Both the position numbers and the translations under genes were made by a program. The notes beneath the pieces were generated by a model that saw only the letters and a list, made by a program, of their open reading frames with translations, was not told where the DNA came from and ran no database searches. From assembly GCA_900770525.1 (NCBI GenBank), contig CAAHDT010000001.1:62001-126000 (forward strand): a stretch of 64,000 nucleotides of DNA. Direction: 5' to 3'. Source of the stretch: Candidatus Gastranaerophilales bacterium. Its GTDB lineage: Bacteria > Cyanobacteriota > Vampirovibrionia > Gastranaerophilales > Gastranaerophilaceae. Positions 61,694 through 64,000 of this stretch are shown here, piece by piece. Every line of letters begins with the position of its first letter. Within the stretch, counting starts at the first letter, position 1.

Positions 61694-63346
61694 ATGATAA
61701 TATATCAAAATAAAATTTTTAAAAATCCGGTAGATAGACTTGTCGCTTTTGATTATGAAAGTTTTTTCGAGGCATTAAATAATATTGAAGAGCTCCGTAA
61801 AAGGTACTATATAGTTGGTTATATAAGATACGAGGCAAAAAATCTTTTTGTGGATAAAACTTATACTCAAGATAGTCCGTTACTGTATTTTGAAGTGTTT
61901 GAGTCATTTAAATATTATCAACCTAAAAACACTCATTTTTATGAATTATCACTTAAACCTTCAATAACTTTTGAAGAATATTCCAAAGCATTAACTTCAA
62001 TAAAAAATGAAATCAGAAACGGTAATACTTACGAAGTAAATTATACTTATGACTGGAAAGTTGATTTTCGGGGAAATGCACTTGATTTGTATGAATATCT
62101 TTTGCATAAACAAAAAACTCCGTATAATGCTTTTTTCTCAAATGAATATGATACAGTTTTGTCATTTTCTCCCGAATTATTTTTTACATTAAATGGGAAT
62201 CATATTTTAACCAAACCTATGAAAGGAACAATTGCGCGCGGACGCGATTATGTAGAAGATAAGGCGAATGTAGAATTTTTAAAAAATGATATTAAAAATA
62301 GGGCAGAAAATGTTATGATTGTCGATTTGCTAAGAAATGATTTAGGACAAATCGCCAAAATCGGCTCTGTTAAAGTCGATAAATTATTTGAGATTGAAAC
62401 ACATAAAACTCTGCACCAAATGACATCGGAAATTTCAGCGGATCTAAGAGATGATATAAGATTTAGAGATATAATAACTTCAATTTTTCCATGTGGCTCA
62501 ATTACCGGAGCGCCTAAAGTTAGTACTATGCGTATCATTGATAGGGTTGAAACAGGTGTGCGCGATGTTTACTGTGGGGCTATAGGATTTATTACCCCGG
62601 ATGAGATGGTTTTTAGTGTCCCGATTAGAATTTTGCAAAAAAAAGCTAAAGAAGCAGGGTACAGATATCGAGTTGGCGGTGCAGTTGTCTGGGATTCTGA
62701 TATTCAGGATGAATGGGAAGAAACAGTTACTAAAACAAAGTTTTTAGAAACGGATTATTCTCTGATAGAAACAATAAAAGTCGAAAACGGCAAAATGTTT
62801 TTAGGGGACAAACATTTGGAGCGATTAAAAAAATCGGCAGATAAACTAGGTTTTAAATACAATGAAACACTTTCTTCTATTTCTCCGGAAAAAGATGGGA
62901 TGATGAGAATTTTGCTCCATCATGATGGAAGTTTTAATGTTGAATATAAAAAATTAGAAAAAAGTTGTGTTAATAAGGTTAAAATTTCTCCAATAAAAAT
63001 TAATTCTAAAAATCCTTTGATTTATCACAAAACTACTTATCGACCTTATTTTATTGACTCATATAAAAAAATTGCCTCGGACGAATTGTATGATGAGTTA
63101 TTTTTTAATGAAAAAGGAGAATTAACAGAAGGTGCCAGAACAAATATTTTAATAGAAAAAGATAGAAAGTTTTATACTCCGGCATTGTCTTGTGGTTTGT
63201 TAAACGGAGTATTAAGACAAAATTTGTTAGACTCTAAGGTTTGCGAAGAAAGAATTTTAAAAATAGATGATTTAAAAAATGCGGATTCTGTTTATTGCAT
63301 AAATTCAGTTCGAGGAATAAAGAAGGTTTATTGTGATTTTAATTGA
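61694..63346 (+). CDS. pabBC: bifunctional aminodeoxychorismate synthase component I / aminodeoxychorismate lyase
   Basis: 550 residues, a fusion. Residues 1-355 are PabB-like: ITFEEYSKALTSIKNEIRNG, the KGTIARGRD segment, RAENVMIVDLLRNDLG and FPCGSITGAPK. Residues 360-550 are a class IV PLP lyase (PabC), with LGDKHLERL, the YRPYFIDSYKK segment whose Lys is the likely PLP lysine, and EGARTNI. Together with PabA it makes p-aminobenzoate for folate. The start is placed at the ATG 61694; a TTG two codons earlier is possible. Its end overlaps pabA by 14 bases, so synthesis is coupled. Confidence 0.94.
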   Translation: MIIYQNKIFKNPVDRLVAFDYESFFEALNNIEELRKRYYIVGYIRYEAKNLFVDKTYTQDSPLLYFEVFESFKYYQPKNTHFYELSLKPSITFEEYSKALTSIKNEIRNGNTYEVNYTYDWKVDFRGNALDLYEYLLHKQKTPYNAFFSNEYDTVLSFSPELFFTLNGNHILTKPMKGTIARGRDYVEDKANVEFLKNDIKNRAENVMIVDLLRNDLGQIAKIGSVKVDKLFEIETHKTLHQMTSEISADLRDDIRFRDIITSIFPCGSITGAPKVSTMRIIDRVETGVRDVYCGAIGFITPDEMVFSVPIRILQKKAKEAGYRYRVGGAVVWDSDIQDEWEETVTKTKFLETDYSLIETIKVENGKMFLGDKHLERLKKSADKLGFKYNETLSSISPEKDGMMRILLHHDGSFNVEYKKLEKSCVNKVKISPIKINSKNPLIYHKTTYRPYFIDSYKKIASDELYDELFFNEKGELTEGARTNILIEKDRKFYTPALSCGLLNGVLRQNLLDSKVCEERILKIDDLKNADSVYCINSVRGIKKVYCDFN

Positions 63347-63896
63347 TAATTATGATTCGTTTACGTATAACATTGTTCAATATTTAGAAGAATTGGGAGT
63401 TTTTCCAAAAGTCTATAAAAATGACGAAATAACGGTAGATGAGCTAAAAACAATGCAATTCTCAAGAATTATTTTATCCCCCGGGGCAGGTAATCCTTCT
63501 GATTCCGGTGTAACAATGGATGTGTTAAGAGCTTTTTATAAATCTAAAAAAATATTAGGTATTTGTCTTGGACACCAGTGTATTGCAGAATTTTTCGGGG
63601 CAAAGGTTGTGAAATTGAAAGAGCCTTGCCATGGAAAAACTACAAGGATTTTTTATAACGAAAATAGCTTTTTGTTAAAAGGTTTACCACAGGGGTTTAA
63701 GGCTACAAGGTATCATTCTTTGACGGTGCAACCTGAAAGCATTAAAGGGGCACTTATTGTAACTGCCAAATGTGAAGGTGATATCGTCATGGGATTAAGG
63801 CATAAATATTATCCTATATATGGTGTTCAATTCCATCCGGAGGCTATATTAAGTGAGTACGGGCATGAAATTTTTGCAAAATTTTGCTTTAGTTAA
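63333..63896 (+). CDS. pabA: aminodeoxychorismate synthase component II (glutamine amidotransferase)
   Basis: 187 residues. IDNYDSFTYNIVQYL at the N-terminus, the oxyanion loop SPGAGNPSD, nucleophile Cys in GICLGHQCI, and the His-x-Glu pair in VQFHPEAILSEYG: a complete class I glutamine amidotransferase. It provides ammonia to PabB; dual use with TrpE cannot be excluded. The start is GTG at 63333, with AAGG eight bases upstream, inside the end of pabBC. Confidence 0.95.
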   Translation: MILIDNYDSFTYNIVQYLEELGVFPKVYKNDEITVDELKTMQFSRIILSPGAGNPSDSGVTMDVLRAFYKSKKILGICLGHQCIAEFFGAKVVKLKEPCHGKTTRIFYNENSFLLKGLPQGFKATRYHSLTVQPESIKGALIVTAKCEGDIVMGLRHKYYPIYGVQFHPEAILSEYGHEIFAKFCFS

Positions 63897-63945
63897 TAAA
63901 TTTGTCTAAATAATCTTTTTGGTGTAACATAATGAAGTAGCATGC

Positions 63946-64000
63946 GCGGAAGTAATTCAGTGGTAGAATGCAACCTTCCCAAGGTTGACGTCGCGGGTTC
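63946..64000 (+). tRNA. tRNA-Gly(CCC), cut by the window end
   Basis: The first 55 bases of a cloverleaf: acceptor GCGGAAG, D arm, anticodon arm CAACC-TTCCCAA-GGTTG giving CCC, and the start of the T arm (GCGGGTTC). Confidence 0.9.

Noticed and set aside
1..64000. CRISPR array, prophage or insertion sequence
   Set aside because: No regularly spaced direct repeats, transposase, integrase or phage structural gene was seen; the tandem repeat at 14716 has no spacers.

Overview
The window is one 64 kb piece of an AT-rich bacterial chromosome, gene-dense, with short intergenic gaps and no phage, IS or CRISPR block. The gene content points to a non-photosynthetic relative of the Cyanobacteria (Melainabacteria / Vampirovibrionia, Gastranaerophilales-like). 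The evidence is an LdpA-like two-cluster ferredoxin protein otherwise typical of cyanobacteria, a secreted protein built of RLxRIE-type repeats, a pilin-like protein with an A|FTLAEVLITLG leader, and many lineage-type proteins with a short aromatic-x-G motif near the N-terminus. No photosynthesis gene is present. This assignment is inference from gene content; no marker gene was searched.

Layout. 1-6.3 kb: M16 peptidase, a small unknown gene, a BI-1/YccA membrane protein and, divergent from it across a perfect 26-bp palindrome, an ABC exporter. 6.2-6.6 kb: tRNA-Asn followed by a hairpin and a structured, possibly transcribed element that ends in a copy of the tRNA 3' end. 6.9-12.3 kb: a tight four-gene operon of unknown proteins ending in an HEFAH zincin-like protein. 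12.5-14.3 kb: LdpA-like protein overlapped by a HAD phosphatase. 14.3-14.9 kb: nested repeats and an eight-copy TTTCC microsatellite. 15-17.5 kb: XRE-like regulator, pilin-like protein and two unknown envelope proteins. 17.6-26.8 kb: tRNA-Lys, mutS2, panC, a two-TM protein, rplJ-rplL with leader and terminator, a GT4 glycosyltransferase and a GH57 hydrolase. 27-35 kb: one 2672-residue protein with a PI3/4-kinase/HipA-like domain and an HD phosphohydrolase-like domain. 35-48.5 kb: tRNA-Gly, mnmG, a 5'-nucleotidase-like protein, prfB with an intact programmed frameshift, lytic transglycosylase, lipoprotein, OppD-type ATPase, pnp, panE, a PARP-like ADP-ribosyltransferase candidate, the RL-repeat secreted protein and a zinc ribbon. 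48.5-56.3 kb (minus): spmB-spmA, zupT, orphan sugar-type ABC permease, miaA, a membrane protein, a DUF2229-like Fe-S protein, gcvPB and a sigma factor. 56.4-64 kb: tandem Usp, recJ, a small membrane protein, murF divergent from pabBC-pabA, and the start of a tRNA-Gly.

The most interesting parts are: (1) the giant kinase/HD protein; (2) the four-gene operon with a lethal-factor-like zincin; (3) the ART candidate; (4) a possible shared N-terminal tag on many of these proteins, suggesting a common export or anchoring route; (5) a recurrent -10 box exactly six bases before the start codon, predicting leaderless mRNAs; and (6) the tRNA-Asn-linked structured element. Functions were read by eye from motifs; no homology search or folding program was run.
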